Of a stretch of 64,000 nt of DNA, positions 34,339 to 42,645 are shown in pieces (positions within the stretch are counted from its first letter, which is position 1; each line of letters begins with the position of its first letter). The stretch is from Rhodobacterales bacterium HKCCE3408 (GTDB taxonomy: Bacteria > Pseudomonadota > Alphaproteobacteria > Rhodobacterales > Rhodobacteraceae), in NCBI GenBank assembly GCA_015689705.1, contig WVSN01000001.1:124001-188000 (forward strand). The letters are read 5' to 3'. A model generated the notes under the pieces. That model was not told where the DNA came from, did no database searches, and saw nothing but the letters and a program-made list of their open reading frames with translations. The translations under genes and the position numbers were made by a program.

Positions 34339-35541
34339 ATGCAGCGCCCCGCATTCCACCCGTTCCACAATGGCGCCAAGGTCGCCTTGCCCTTCGCCCA
34401 GGCCGAATACGAGGCGCGCCTCGCCGGTCTGCGCGCGATCATGGACGGCAGCGACATCGACGTCGCGCTTCTGACCTCGATGCACAACGTCGCGTATTAC
34501 TCGGGCTTCCTCTACTGCAGCTTCGGCCGCACCTACGGCCTCGTCGTCACCGCCACCGACGCCGTGCTCATCTCCGCCGGGATCGACTCGGGCCAGCCCT
34601 GGCGGCGTTCTGCCTGGGACAGCCTGACCTACACCGACTGGGCGCGCGACAATTTCTGGCGCGCCGTGGCCCATGTCGGCGGTCCGGGCAGGGCCGTCGG
34701 CATCGAGTCCGATCATCTGACCCTGGCCGCGCGCGAGAAGCTCGACAGTTTCGTCGCCCCCGCCCGGGTCACCGACATCTCCGCCGCGACGATGCGTCAG
34801 CGCATGGTGAAGTCCGAGGCCGAGCGCGCGCTGATCCGCGCCGGCGCGGCGATCGCCGACCGCGGCGGCGAGGCGATCCGCGCGGCGATCGCGCCCTATG
34901 CCCGCGAAATCGACGTCGCCATGGCCGGGCGCGACGCGATGGAGACCGCCATCGCCGCGCGTTTCCCCGATGCCGAATACCGCGACACCTGGGTCTGGTT
35001 CCAGTCCGGCCCCAACACCGACGGCGCGCACAACCCGGTCACCGCCCGTGCGCTCCGGCCCGGCGACATCCTCTCGCTCAACACCTTCCCGATGATCCAC
35101 GGCTACTACACCGCGCTCGAACGGACGCTCTTCCTGGGCGAGCCCGACCCGGCTTCGCTGGCGATCTGGGAGGCCAACGTCGCCGCCCACGACCTCGGCC
35201 AGTCCCTGATCCGCCCGGGTCGCTCCTGTGCCGGGATCACGCAGGAGATCAACGCCTTCCTCGAAGCCCGCGACCTGCTGCAATACCGCAGCTTCGGCTA
35301 CGGCCATTCCTTCGGCATCCTGTCGCATTACTATGGCCGCGAGGCGGGGCTGGAGCTGCGCGAAGATATCGACACGGTCCTCGAGCCCGGCATGGTCGTC
35401 TCGATGGAGCCGATGCTGACGATCCCCGAGGGACAGCCCGGCGCCGGTGGTTACCGTGAACACGACATCCTGATCGTGACCGAGGACGGCGCGGAGAACA
35501 TCACCGGGTTCCCGTACGGACCGGAGGCCTGCGTTGTCTGA
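34339..35541 (+). CDS. creatinase (creatine amidinohydrolase), M24 fold
   Basis: A 400-residue pita-bread-fold enzyme matching creatinase rather than prolidase: SMHNVAYYSGFLYCSFGR, WFQSGPNTDGAHNPVT (catalytic His231, equivalent to His232), FGYGHSFGILSHYYGREAGL and GAGGYREHDILIV. Creatinase splits creatine to sarcosine and urea. It has GAAGGAGG ahead of ATG 34339 and is divergent from an oligopeptide-type ABC importer. No sarcosine oxidase or urease gene is in view. Confidence 0.9.
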   Translation: MQRPAFHPFHNGAKVALPFAQAEYEARLAGLRAIMDGSDIDVALLTSMHNVAYYSGFLYCSFGRTYGLVVTATDAVLISAGIDSGQPWRRSAWDSLTYTDWARDNFWRAVAHVGGPGRAVGIESDHLTLAAREKLDSFVAPARVTDISAATMRQRMVKSEAERALIRAGAAIADRGGEAIRAAIAPYAREIDVAMAGRDAMETAIAARFPDAEYRDTWVWFQSGPNTDGAHNPVTARALRPGDILSLNTFPMIHGYYTALERTLFLGEPDPASLAIWEANVAAHDLGQSLIRPGRSCAGITQEINAFLEARDLLQYRSFGYGHSFGILSHYYGREAGLELREDIDTVLEPGMVVSMEPMLTIPEGQPGAGGYREHDILIVTEDGAENITGFPYGPEACVV

Positions 35542-36036
35542 CGGGCTGGTTCGGCGGTTGGGGTCTCCCCGGGCGGGCGGCAATGCCTTTGAAACAATTA
35601 TCACGAGAACGTGAAGTCAGGTCGAGTGTCATTTTGAGCGCATGAATCGCAATCAAAATGATTTCACACCCGCACAATTTGACGCCATCGGCTGCGCCTC
35701 CCGCCCCGTGCTCGCCGAGAATTTTCCGTCGAATTCTGGGCCTTAGCCGCAGCAATATTGCGAGCAACGCCGAATAATTGTTTCGATCAAATTCATTCTG
35801 CGCTCAGGTGGCGGGGGACTTTCAAATAATTGGAAATCTCTGAGCTCCTGCGACGCCTCCCCGCGACTCGGCTTTACAGGTCAGGGGCCCGTGGGCCATC
35901 AAATAAGGGTTGGGGGCGGATTCCGTCATGTCATGGTGTCGAAAACGCAGCGTGTGAAGCGCCGTGTTTTCATCTGGGGATTTCCGGTTTGCGTAGTGAT
36001 TACGCACGTTTTGACCAGTCAGGTCTGTCTGTCGTC
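35542..36036. other. 495-base gap before the LuxR-type regulator
   Basis: No convincing gene. It is A+T-rich compared with flanks, especially 35580-35660 and 35745-35830. An inverted repeat GCGTA-GTGAT-TACGC is at 35991-36005. A reading frame open from a TTG at 35830 continues into the regulator, but its first 70 codons look non-coding. Confidence 0.5.
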
Positions 36037-36819
36037 TTGGAATTCTTCGAATGGACGCAGAAATCGACGCACGCCTGGGCGTCGTTGATCGACCATCTGG
36101 CGCGCGAACTGGATGCGGTCTCCGCTGCCTTTATCAGGTTGAATAAGGAAACAGGCCGCGGCCGGGTCGTGATGTCGTCCGAGAGCCTCCGGTCCGAATT
36201 GCGCGGCTACAAGCCGGTGCTGAACGACCTGCCGCTGGATGACCTGACCGCCTTCAAGATCGGAGAGCCGATCATCCTGTCCGCCTACGCCGCCGACGCG
36301 CAGTTGTTCGCACCGAAAATGTTCCGGTCTCTGGAGGAATTTGGGCTCGTCGACGCGGTGTTCATCGTCCTCGAACAGGACGCCAGGCGCATGGACGTGC
36401 TCGAGCTGCATTTCACCCATCGGCCCGGCACGCGGTGGGAGGACTCCGTCGCCGGACTGGGCAGCGCGCTTGCGCGGATCTACAGGCTGCGCCGGACCGG
36501 AACGGTGGCCGGCGCGCTGGCCACGAACCTGTCCGGCTGGTCCGGCCCCAGGCCGAAGTCGCGCCACACGCTGTCCCCGGACAATCCGGACCGCCTGACG
36601 CCGGCCGAGCAGCGGGTAGCCGAACTGGTCGCCCGCGGCCTGTCGCCCAAGGTGATCGCCTCGTCGCTCGATCTGGCGGTCGCGACCGTCCGGACGCATC
36701 TGCGCCGCATCTACGAAAAGACCGACACCTACGGCTACAATGCGCTGGCGCTCAAGCTGATGCAGGCCGAGGCCGCAATCCACGTCGAGCGCGCGGCCGA
36801 GCTGCGCGAAACCGGGTAG
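36037..36819 (+). CDS. LuxR-type HTH transcriptional regulator next to the tad locus
   Basis: About 260 residues. The C-terminal HTH_LuxR is clear at about 187-243 (LTPAEQRVAELVARGLSPKV, then ATVRTHLRRIYEKTDTYGYN). The N-terminal part is not a recognisable autoinducer domain. No ATG is in frame near the expected start, so I use TTG 36037 (encoding LEFFEWTQKSTHAWASLIDH); the start is uncertain and could be upstream to 35830. It ends five bases before the prepilin peptidase gene and probably regulates the pilus locus. Confidence 0.7.
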   Translation: MEFFEWTQKSTHAWASLIDHLARELDAVSAAFIRLNKETGRGRVVMSSESLRSELRGYKPVLNDLPLDDLTAFKIGEPIILSAYAADAQLFAPKMFRSLEEFGLVDAVFIVLEQDARRMDVLELHFTHRPGTRWEDSVAGLGSALARIYRLRRTGTVAGALATNLSGWSGPRPKSRHTLSPDNPDRLTPAEQRVAELVARGLSPKVIASSLDLAVATVRTHLRRIYEKTDTYGYNALALKLMQAEAAIHVERAAELRETG

Positions 36820-36824
36820 TCGGG

Positions 36825-37316
36825 ATGTTGCAGGATGTTCTCGTTCCAGCCGTCGCGTTCCTGCCGCTCGTCGTTGTCGTGGCCTGGTTCGACCTCAGGC
36901 ACCTGCGGATACCGAACGCCGCGGTCCTGTTGGGGCTGGCCATCTTCCTCGCGACCTCGCCCCTGCCGGGCTTCGGCGAAAGCCTGACCCGTCTTGCCGC
37001 GGCGGGCGTCATCTTCGTCATCTGCCTCGGTCTCTGGGCGATGAACGTGTTCGGCGGCGGAGACGCGAAATTCCTCCCGCTCCTGTTTCTCTTCGTGCCG
37101 TCATCCATGCTGACCACGTATGTCTACCTGCTCAGCGCCGGGATGCTGGCGGGGCTTCTGACGGTCGGCGGGCTGCGGCTGGTCGCCCGCGCCGACGGAT
37201 CGGCGTGGAAATCGCTGCGTCCCGGGGCGGAATTCCCGATGGGCGTGGCCATGGCGGCGGCCCATGCTCTCCTGCTGGCGGTTCTGCTGCACAGGGCGTT
37301 GCAGGGCACCGGCTGA
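36825..37316 (+). CDS. cpaA: prepilin peptidase CpaA/TadV
   Basis: A 163-residue A24-type aspartic protease that cleaves the Flp prepilin leader. The catalytic aspartates are in AWFDLRHLRIPN and GGGDAKFLPLL. Six membrane helices are predicted. It sits just after the LuxR gene and 329 bases before flp. Confidence 0.88.
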   Translation: MLQDVLVPAVAFLPLVVVVAWFDLRHLRIPNAAVLLGLAIFLATSPLPGFGESLTRLAAAGVIFVICLGLWAMNVFGGGDAKFLPLLFLFVPSSMLTTYVYLLSAGMLAGLLTVGGLRLVARADGSAWKSLRPGAEFPMGVAMAAAHALLLAVLLHRALQGTG

Positions 37317-37645
37317 CGTCGGCCCGGCCCGCCGCCGATCTTCGGTCCTGCGATCGGCATCTCCGGGGCGCGCTCGGTGCCAGGGCCGTCCGGCGACGAC
37401 TCGGTCCCGGGGTCGGATGACCGGTTTTCCCGATTTCTCCCCCGGATTCCGATCAGAAATTAGGCAATCGCTCAAGAAACAATCACAAAACATGCGCGTT
37501 ATTGATGACGATTCGATGACAGCGCGTTGCTAGCGTTCTCTTGCTGTCTTGAGCTTGGGTGGGGGCACTCAACGTTCTCGCCTTTTCAGGGCCGCATGTG
37601 CCGACAGGCATTTGTCGAAACTGTAGACCTGAAGTGAGAGAACAA
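37317..37645. other. 329-base gap upstream of flp
   Basis: No gene seen. It probably carries the flp promoter, but I could not identify a clear -35/-10 pair or a CtrA-type site. Positions 37450-37530 are A+T-rich. Confidence 0.4.
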
Positions 37646-37813
37646 ATGCGCAAGTTTTTCATTCTTCTTCGCAAGGACCAACGCGGTGCAACTCTGGTCG
37701 AGTACGGCATCGCGCTGTTCGTCGCCATCACCGTGGGTGGCACCCTCCTGACGACCCTGGCCACCACGACCAGCACCAACGTCGAAGACGCGAACACCGC
37801 CGCAACCCGGTAG
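37646..37813 (+). CDS. flp: Flp-type pilin
   Basis: A 55-residue class III prepilin: MRKFFILLRKDQRG is the leader, then ATLVEYGIALFVAITVGGTL with Glu at +5 and Tyr at +6, as in Flp pilins. CpaA should cut after Gly14. A strong hairpin follows at 37829-37850, which may raise pilin over downstream expression. Confidence 0.93.
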   Translation: MRKFFILLRKDQRGATLVEYGIALFVAITVGGTLLTTLATTTSTNVEDANTAATR

Positions 37814-37828
37814 GCCTCCGTCTGTTTT

Positions 37829-37850
37829 CGGGCGTGCGTCCGCACGCCCG
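37829..37850 (+). terminator. hairpin between flp and cpaB (attenuator or stabiliser)
   Basis: CGGGCGTGCG (37829-37838) pairs perfectly with CGCACGCCCG (37841-37850), a ten-pair stem with a tight loop, just after the flp stop. No T run follows, so partial termination or mRNA protection is more likely than full stop. Confidence 0.5.
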
Positions 37851-37934
37851 GAAACAACCCCCGGCCGGACAGGCCGGACCACGTGAAATTCAAACGAACA
37901 GACCGCGGATCATAGGATCGCAAGGGGGCGAAGG

Positions 37935-38726
37935 ATGCGACTGGGATCGATCTTCATGACGATCGTTGGCCTCGGAATTGCCGGAGGCGCGGTCTATGTC
38001 GCGGATGTTCAGATCGAACGCACCGAAGACGCCGGTGTCGTGCAGGTCATGGTGGCCTCGCGCGACATTCCGTTCGGCGCGCCGATCGAAAGTCACATGC
38101 TGACGGTCATCAACTGGCCCGCCGAAGCGGTGCCCGCCGGTGCGTTCTCCGACCTCCAGGACCTGCTGCCGCCGGAAGGGGAGGAACCCCGCCGCGCGAC
38201 CAGCCCGCTGTCGCAGGGCGACCTGGTGCTCATGTCCCGGGTGTCCGATTTCGGCGAGAAGGTCACCATCGTCCAGACCCTGGCAGAGGACGGCCGGGCA
38301 ATGGCGATCGAGGTTGACGCCGGCACCGGCGTCGGCGGCTTCGTGACCCCCGGCGATTTCGTCGATGTCGTGCTGACCCAGGGCCGCGACGCGGAGCTTC
38401 GCGCCGTGACCGTCCTGCAGAACATCCGCGTCATCGGTGTCGACCAGGCTTCGGACGAACGGCTCGATCAGCCCGGCGTTGCCCGCACCGTGACGCTCGA
38501 GGTGACGGCCCGCCAGGGCCAGGTCCTCGCGCTCGCGCAGCAGGCCGGCCGCCTGAGCCTGTCGCTCCGGTCGCTCCAATCCGCCGATGCCGACTTCGAG
38601 GAGCTCGAGCCCGTGCGCCTGAGCGACATCATCTACGAGCCGGTCGACCCGGAGATCGAAGAGGTAGTGACCTCGACCATCGTCGTGCGACGCGGCGTCG
38701 AGGTCGAGACCTTCGAGCAGAACTGA
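37935..38726 (+). CDS. cpaB: Flp pilus assembly protein CpaB/RcpC
   Basis: A 263-residue periplasmic protein with one N-terminal membrane segment (IFMTIVGLGIAGGAVYVADV) and a SAF domain (about 40-110: MVASRDIPFGAPIESHML). CpaB helps stabilise the secretin in Tad systems. The gene normally next to it, the secretin cpaC/rcpA, is absent here. Confidence 0.9.
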   Translation: MRLGSIFMTIVGLGIAGGAVYVADVQIERTEDAGVVQVMVASRDIPFGAPIESHMLTVINWPAEAVPAGAFSDLQDLLPPEGEEPRRATSPLSQGDLVLMSRVSDFGEKVTIVQTLAEDGRAMAIEVDAGTGVGGFVTPGDFVDVVLTQGRDAELRAVTVLQNIRVIGVDQASDERLDQPGVARTVTLEVTARQGQVLALAQQAGRLSLSLRSLQSADADFEELEPVRLSDIIYEPVDPEIEEVVTSTIVVRRGVEVETFEQN

Positions 38727-38750
38727 CGCGTGCGGCGGGGGGCTTCGATC

Positions 38751-40271
38751 ATGCGGTCCTTGGGTGAATTCAGGTCCAGCGAAGAGGGCGGTATCCTTGT
38801 CTTCGCCTCGATGTGCCTGATCGCGTTCATCGCCATGGCCGCCATCACTTTCGATCTGGGCCGCCTGGCCGCGACGCAGGGAGACCTGCAAAGCTACGTC
38901 GATCATGTGGCCCTCGCCGCCGCGGGCGAGCTGGATGGCCGCGACGACAGCATCACGCGGGCCACGCTGGCCGCCTCCACGCTGATCCGCGACCGACAGA
39001 GCTTCGCCGACGGCGATCAGGCCCTGGGCACCAATGCCGACTATTCGCTGCGCTTTCTCAACGGCCTGCCGGACGACGATACCGCCAGCGTCACGCCCTT
39101 CGTCACCACCGACCCGATCGAGGCCGCCTATGTCGAGGTGACCGCCACGCCGCGCAGCGTCACCGTGCCCTTTGCCCGGGCTCTGGCGACGCTTCTCGAC
39201 GGCGATGGGCCGAACCAGACGGTCGGCGCCGTCGCCATCGCCGGCTACACGATGTATGCCTGCGATATCACGCCATTGATGTTCTGCGTGCCGGATTCCG
39301 GCTTCGATGCGGACGAGCATGTGGGCGACACGGTCCTGCTGCGCTCCGGCGGGCAGGGCGCGGCCTGGGGGCCGGGAGATTTCGGGTTCCTCGACCCGTC
39401 GCGGATCGAGGTCGATCCGAACGGCCCCTGTGCCGGCCTGTCCGGCGTGCGCCAGGATGCCTGCCTCATCGCGGCCCACGGAAACATCACCCAGTGCTTC
39501 GCGCAGCGCGGCGTCGATACCGAGCCCGGCCAGAAAGTCGGGATCGAGAACTCGATCTTCAATTCGCGCTTCGACATCTACACCGGCATCATGAGCGGGC
39601 TGCGCAACAATCCCGCCTACGCGCCCGGCCCCCATGTCGTGAGCGGTCTCATTCCCGGCGGTGGCGGCGGCAATGGCAATGGCGGCGGCGGCGGCAACGG
39701 AAATGGCGGTGGTGGAAATATCTGCCTCGGCCAGAACGCCGCCGCGTCTCCGGACACGATGGCCTTCCCGCCCGATGACTGCTTCGCCACCGGCACCTGC
39801 CCGGAAGGCAGCGGCCGGTTCGGCGACGGCGGTTGGAGCGCGGGCCGCGCGCTGTACGTGAACACCAATCACGGCGGCATCGATCCCGATATGACGGCCG
39901 AAACCCGCTATGAGCTCTATCTGCGCGAGATCGAACTGGCCGGGGGCGCCGGCAGCAGCCAGCCGATCCTGTCGGGCCTGAGCGAAACCGGCCGCCCGCA
40001 ATGCGCGTCGTCCATGGTCCCCGAGCCGGAACGCCGGGTCTTCATCGCCGCCGCCATCGACTGCGTGGCGAACCCGATCAACGGGGCCGAGACCGGCGTG
40101 CCGGTTCACCAGTTCGTCGAGGTCTTCCTGATGCGCCCGGTGGGCGATTCCACGCAAAGCCCGCCGGTCTTCGATCTCTGGGTCGAGATCATCGGCAGCG
40201 CCGGGGGCGATGGCGCGGGCGCCGGAGTCACCGAAAGCGTCTTCCACGAAAACGTGGAGCTGGTGCGATGA
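38751..40271 (+). CDS. TadG-like pilus assembly protein with Gly/Asn linker
   Basis: A 506-residue protein. The TadE/TadG-type N-terminal helix is SEEGGILVFASMCLIAFIAM, followed by FDLGRLAATQGDLQSYVDHV. The rest is extracytoplasmic with several cysteines. A low-complexity linker of Gly and Asn (about residues 303-325, encoded at 39657-39716) divides it. The start at ATG 38751 has GGGGGG upstream. It overlaps the following TadE gene by four bases. Confidence 0.78.
   Translation: MRSLGEFRSSEEGGILVFASMCLIAFIAMAAITFDLGRLAATQGDLQSYVDHVALAAAGELDGRDDSITRATLAASTLIRDRQSFADGDQALGTNADYSLRFLNGLPDDDTASVTPFVTTDPIEAAYVEVTATPRSVTVPFARALATLLDGDGPNQTVGAVAIAGYTMYACDITPLMFCVPDSGFDADEHVGDTVLLRSGGQGAAWGPGDFGFLDPSRIEVDPNGPCAGLSGVRQDACLIAAHGNITQCFAQRGVDTEPGQKVGIENSIFNSRFDIYTGIMSGLRNNPAYAPGPHVVSGLIPGGGGGNGNGGGGGNGNGGGGNICLGQNAAASPDTMAFPPDDCFATGTCPEGSGRFGDGGWSAGRALYVNTNHGGIDPDMTAETRYELYLREIELAGGAGSSQPILSGLSETGRPQCASSMVPEPERRVFIAAAIDCVANPINGAETGVPVHQFVEVFLMRPVGDSTQSPPVFDLWVEIIGSAGGDGAGAGVTESVFHENVELVR
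39657..39716 (+). repeat. glycine/asparagine-codon repeat within the TadG-like gene
   Basis: About 60 bases of GGC/GGT/GGA with AAT/AAC codons encode a flexible Gly/Asn tract of two near-identical units. It may vary in length by slippage. Confidence 0.75.
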
Positions 40272-40762
40272 AACTCCGCCGTCTCCTCCAGAGGTTCCTG
40301 CGGAACGACCGCGGCGGCGCGATGGTCGAATTCGGGATGATCCTGCCGCTGATGCTGGTCTTCATGGCCATCGTGATCGATGGCGGCCGCCTCGGCATGA
40401 TCTACCAGAATGCGACCTATGGCGTCCGCGACGCCACGCGGATGCTGGCCCGCATATCGCCCTCCGACATCTGCCCGGGCGGCTCGGTCGCCGGGTTCAC
40501 CGGCCTCGCCACCGAGATTGTCAGCGAAAGCATCACCGGCGGCAACGCCTTCCCGGCCTTCACGCAGGTCATCTCGGTCGAGCCGAGCTTCCGCTGCGTC
40601 GCGGGCGGGTTCAACAACAACGACGGCACGGCGGCCGTGGTCGAGGTCAGTGCGGTCATCGAGATGCAGTACCTGTTGGGCGGCGTCTTCGGACTGTTCG
40701 GAACCAGCCTCAGCACGCTGACCACGACGATCTCGGATCAGAGCAGGATCTACGGGCTATGA
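40268..40762 (+). CDS. TadE-like pseudopilin, first copy
   Basis: A 164-residue minor pseudopilin: RNDRGGAMVEFGMILPLMLV is the TadE-type cleavage and hydrophobic segment, with Glu at +5 after the Gly. It continues FMAIVIDGGRLGMIYQNATY. The ends overlap the TadG-like gene and the next TadE gene by four bases each. Confidence 0.85.
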   Translation: MKLRRLLQRFLRNDRGGAMVEFGMILPLMLVFMAIVIDGGRLGMIYQNATYGVRDATRMLARISPSDICPGGSVAGFTGLATEIVSESITGGNAFPAFTQVISVEPSFRCVAGGFNNNDGTAAVVEVSAVIEMQYLLGGVFGLFGTSLSTLTTTISDQSRIYGL

Positions 40763-41388
40763 CGCGGGTCAGACAGATCGCCCGCACCTTCCTGCGCGAC
40801 ACGCGCGGCGCGACCCTTGTCGAGATGGGCATCGTCATCCCGCTGTTTCTGCTGATCTTCTTTTCCATTCTCGACTACGGCCGCCTGTATTGGATCGAGT
40901 CCATGGCGCAGAAGGCGACGTCGATCGCGGCCCGGACCGCGGCAGTCAGACCGGCGGCCTGTCCCGGCGTTCCGACCGTCCACGCGCCCGCCCCGCTCAG
41001 CACGGCGCAGTTCGGAACCTTCTGCCGCACGGGCGGCGCCTGCCGCGACGCGGGCGAACAGACCTGCCTTCTCGATGTCAGCAACGCCACCGCCGCCGAA
41101 ATCTGGGACCGGATCGAACCGCTGATGCCGCCTGGCTCGGATCCCGCCAATGTCCGCCTGCGCTACACGTTCGACGGCCGGATCGGGTTCCTCGGCGGGC
41201 CCTATACCCCGATCGTCACCGCGGAGCTCGAAGACCTGAACTTCGACTTCGTGTCACCCCTCGGTGCCCTCGCGGCCCTCGCCGCCAGCGATGACACCTT
41301 CCGCACCGGCCTGGCCAGTTCGATTCCGATCCCGACGCAGAGCGTATCGCTGCCGGGCGAGGATCTTGCTGCCGGTGTCTCGAATTAG
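40759..41388 (+). CDS. TadE-like pseudopilin, second copy
   Basis: A 209-residue minor pseudopilin: RDTRGATLVEMGIVIPLFLL, then ILDYGRLYWIESMAQKATSI. Its C-terminal domain is larger and has a Cys-rich stretch (RPAACPG, TFCRTGGACRDAGEQTCLL). It overlaps the previous gene by four bases and is 11 bases before cpaE. Confidence 0.85.
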   Translation: MTRVRQIARTFLRDTRGATLVEMGIVIPLFLLIFFSILDYGRLYWIESMAQKATSIAARTAAVRPAACPGVPTVHAPAPLSTAQFGTFCRTGGACRDAGEQTCLLDVSNATAAEIWDRIEPLMPPGSDPANVRLRYTFDGRIGFLGGPYTPIVTAELEDLNFDFVSPLGALAALAASDDTFRTGLASSIPIPTQSVSLPGEDLAAGVSN

Positions 41389-41399
41389 GAGATGTTTTG

Positions 41400-42599
41400 A
41401 TGTCCACGAAGATCTCGTCCGTCCTCGTCATCTCGCCAAGTGCCGAAGTGCACGACCAGGTCACGCGCGGCCTGTCCGCCGCGGAATTCGAGACCACCTG
41501 CAAACAGGAAACCTTCACCGGGATGAACGGCACGGCCGCGAAACTGGCCGCGCAGCACAATTTCATCCTGTTCGACTGGGACCACGAGGATCCCGGCTCG
41601 CTGGATGCCGCCCGCGACATGTGCGAGCGGCGCGCGGCCGGGTCGAAATTCGTCGCCCTCGCCTCCGAAGACATCTCGCTGTCGAAATCGCGCGAACTGG
41701 CGCGGGTCGGCGTGGACGAGGTGATGCCGCGTTCGGCCCTGAAGGAAGAGGTGATCCCCCATCTGAAGGCCTGGCGGGACAACCTGAACCTGCAACTTCC
41801 CTCGGTCTGGACCCACGGCGCCTTCGAGGGAAAGGTCATCATCGTCTCGAAAGCCCGGGGCGGGGTCGGGGCGTCGCTTCTGGCCGCAAACCTGGCCAAC
41901 GAGCTTCTGGGAACCCGGTCGACCCGTCGCAAGGACCGGTCGAACACCGTCGCCCTGGTCGATCTCGATCTGCAGTTCGGCAACCTCGCCTCGCTCATGG
42001 ATGTCGCCGAAAACGACGCCATGTGGCAGATCGCCATGGAAGACCTGATGCCCGACTCCGTGTTCATGGAGCAGGCGCTGGTCAAGAGCCGGGCCGGGGT
42101 CTCCGTCCTGACCGCCCCGACGCGGTTCGGGCCGCTCGGCGCACTGACCGCCGAACAGATTGGCGCCACTCTCGATACGCTGAAGCTCAGCCACGACTAC
42201 GTCGTCGTCGACATGCCCGGCGCCCTCGTCGAATGGATCGATCCGGTTCTGAGCCGCGCCAGCATGATGCTGCTGGCGACCGATGTCACCGTTCCCTCGG
42301 TGCGCTCGGCCCGCAAGCTGCTGGACTTCTACCTGTCCGAACATCCCGGGCTCAACATCGAGTTGGTGGCGACGCGCGAGACGAAACCGTTGGTTCAACG
42401 GTCGCATCACCGCGCCGCGGCCAGCCTGCTGAAGAAGCCCTTCGAACACTGGCTGCCGGACGATCCCAAGCTCGCCCGGACCGCCCTCGACCGCGGAGAG
42501 TCGTTCTCGGCCATCGCGCCGCGGGCGAAGCTGTCGAAGTCGGTCAGATTGCTCGCCTCGAAAATCATGAAGGACCTGCCGCCGCGGCACGTCAGCTGA
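41400..42599 (+). CDS. cpaE: CpaE/TadZ pilus-localisation ATPase
   Basis: A 399-residue protein: an N-terminal receiver-like domain (about 1-130, SSVLVISPSAEVHDQVTRGL) followed by a ParA/MinD-like domain. Its P-loop at about 151-162 is SKARGGVGASLLAANLA, where Ala replaces the usual lysine of GK(S/T), as in other CpaE/TadZ proteins. TadZ marks the assembly site. ATG 41400 follows AGGAGA; a TTG just before is less likely. Confidence 0.9.
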   Translation: MSTKISSVLVISPSAEVHDQVTRGLSAAEFETTCKQETFTGMNGTAAKLAAQHNFILFDWDHEDPGSLDAARDMCERRAAGSKFVALASEDISLSKSRELARVGVDEVMPRSALKEEVIPHLKAWRDNLNLQLPSVWTHGAFEGKVIIVSKARGGVGASLLAANLANELLGTRSTRRKDRSNTVALVDLDLQFGNLASLMDVAENDAMWQIAMEDLMPDSVFMEQALVKSRAGVSVLTAPTRFGPLGALTAEQIGATLDTLKLSHDYVVVDMPGALVEWIDPVLSRASMMLLATDVTVPSVRSARKLLDFYLSEHPGLNIELVATRETKPLVQRSHHRAAASLLKKPFEHWLPDDPKLARTALDRGESFSAIAPRAKLSKSVRLLASKIMKDLPPRHVS

Positions 42600-42645
42600 A
42601 ACCGCAAAGAACACCACCCTCGCCAACTAGAATGGAAAACAATCC

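Noticed and set aside
35830-36036. Extending the LuxR-type protein to a TTG at 35830
   Set aside because: The added 69 residues have no hydrophobic core or motif and look like translated intergenic DNA; the composition changes near 36030.
39657-39716. GGC/AAT-rich tandem repeat as a CRISPR or mobile repeat
   Set aside because: It is an in-frame Gly/Asn linker inside the TadG-like protein, with no spacers and no cas genes.
41850-41900. Missing Walker A lysine in cpaE as a sign of a dead gene
   Set aside because: Ala at this position (GGVGAS) is common in CpaE/TadZ proteins, and the rest of the gene is intact and in operon context.
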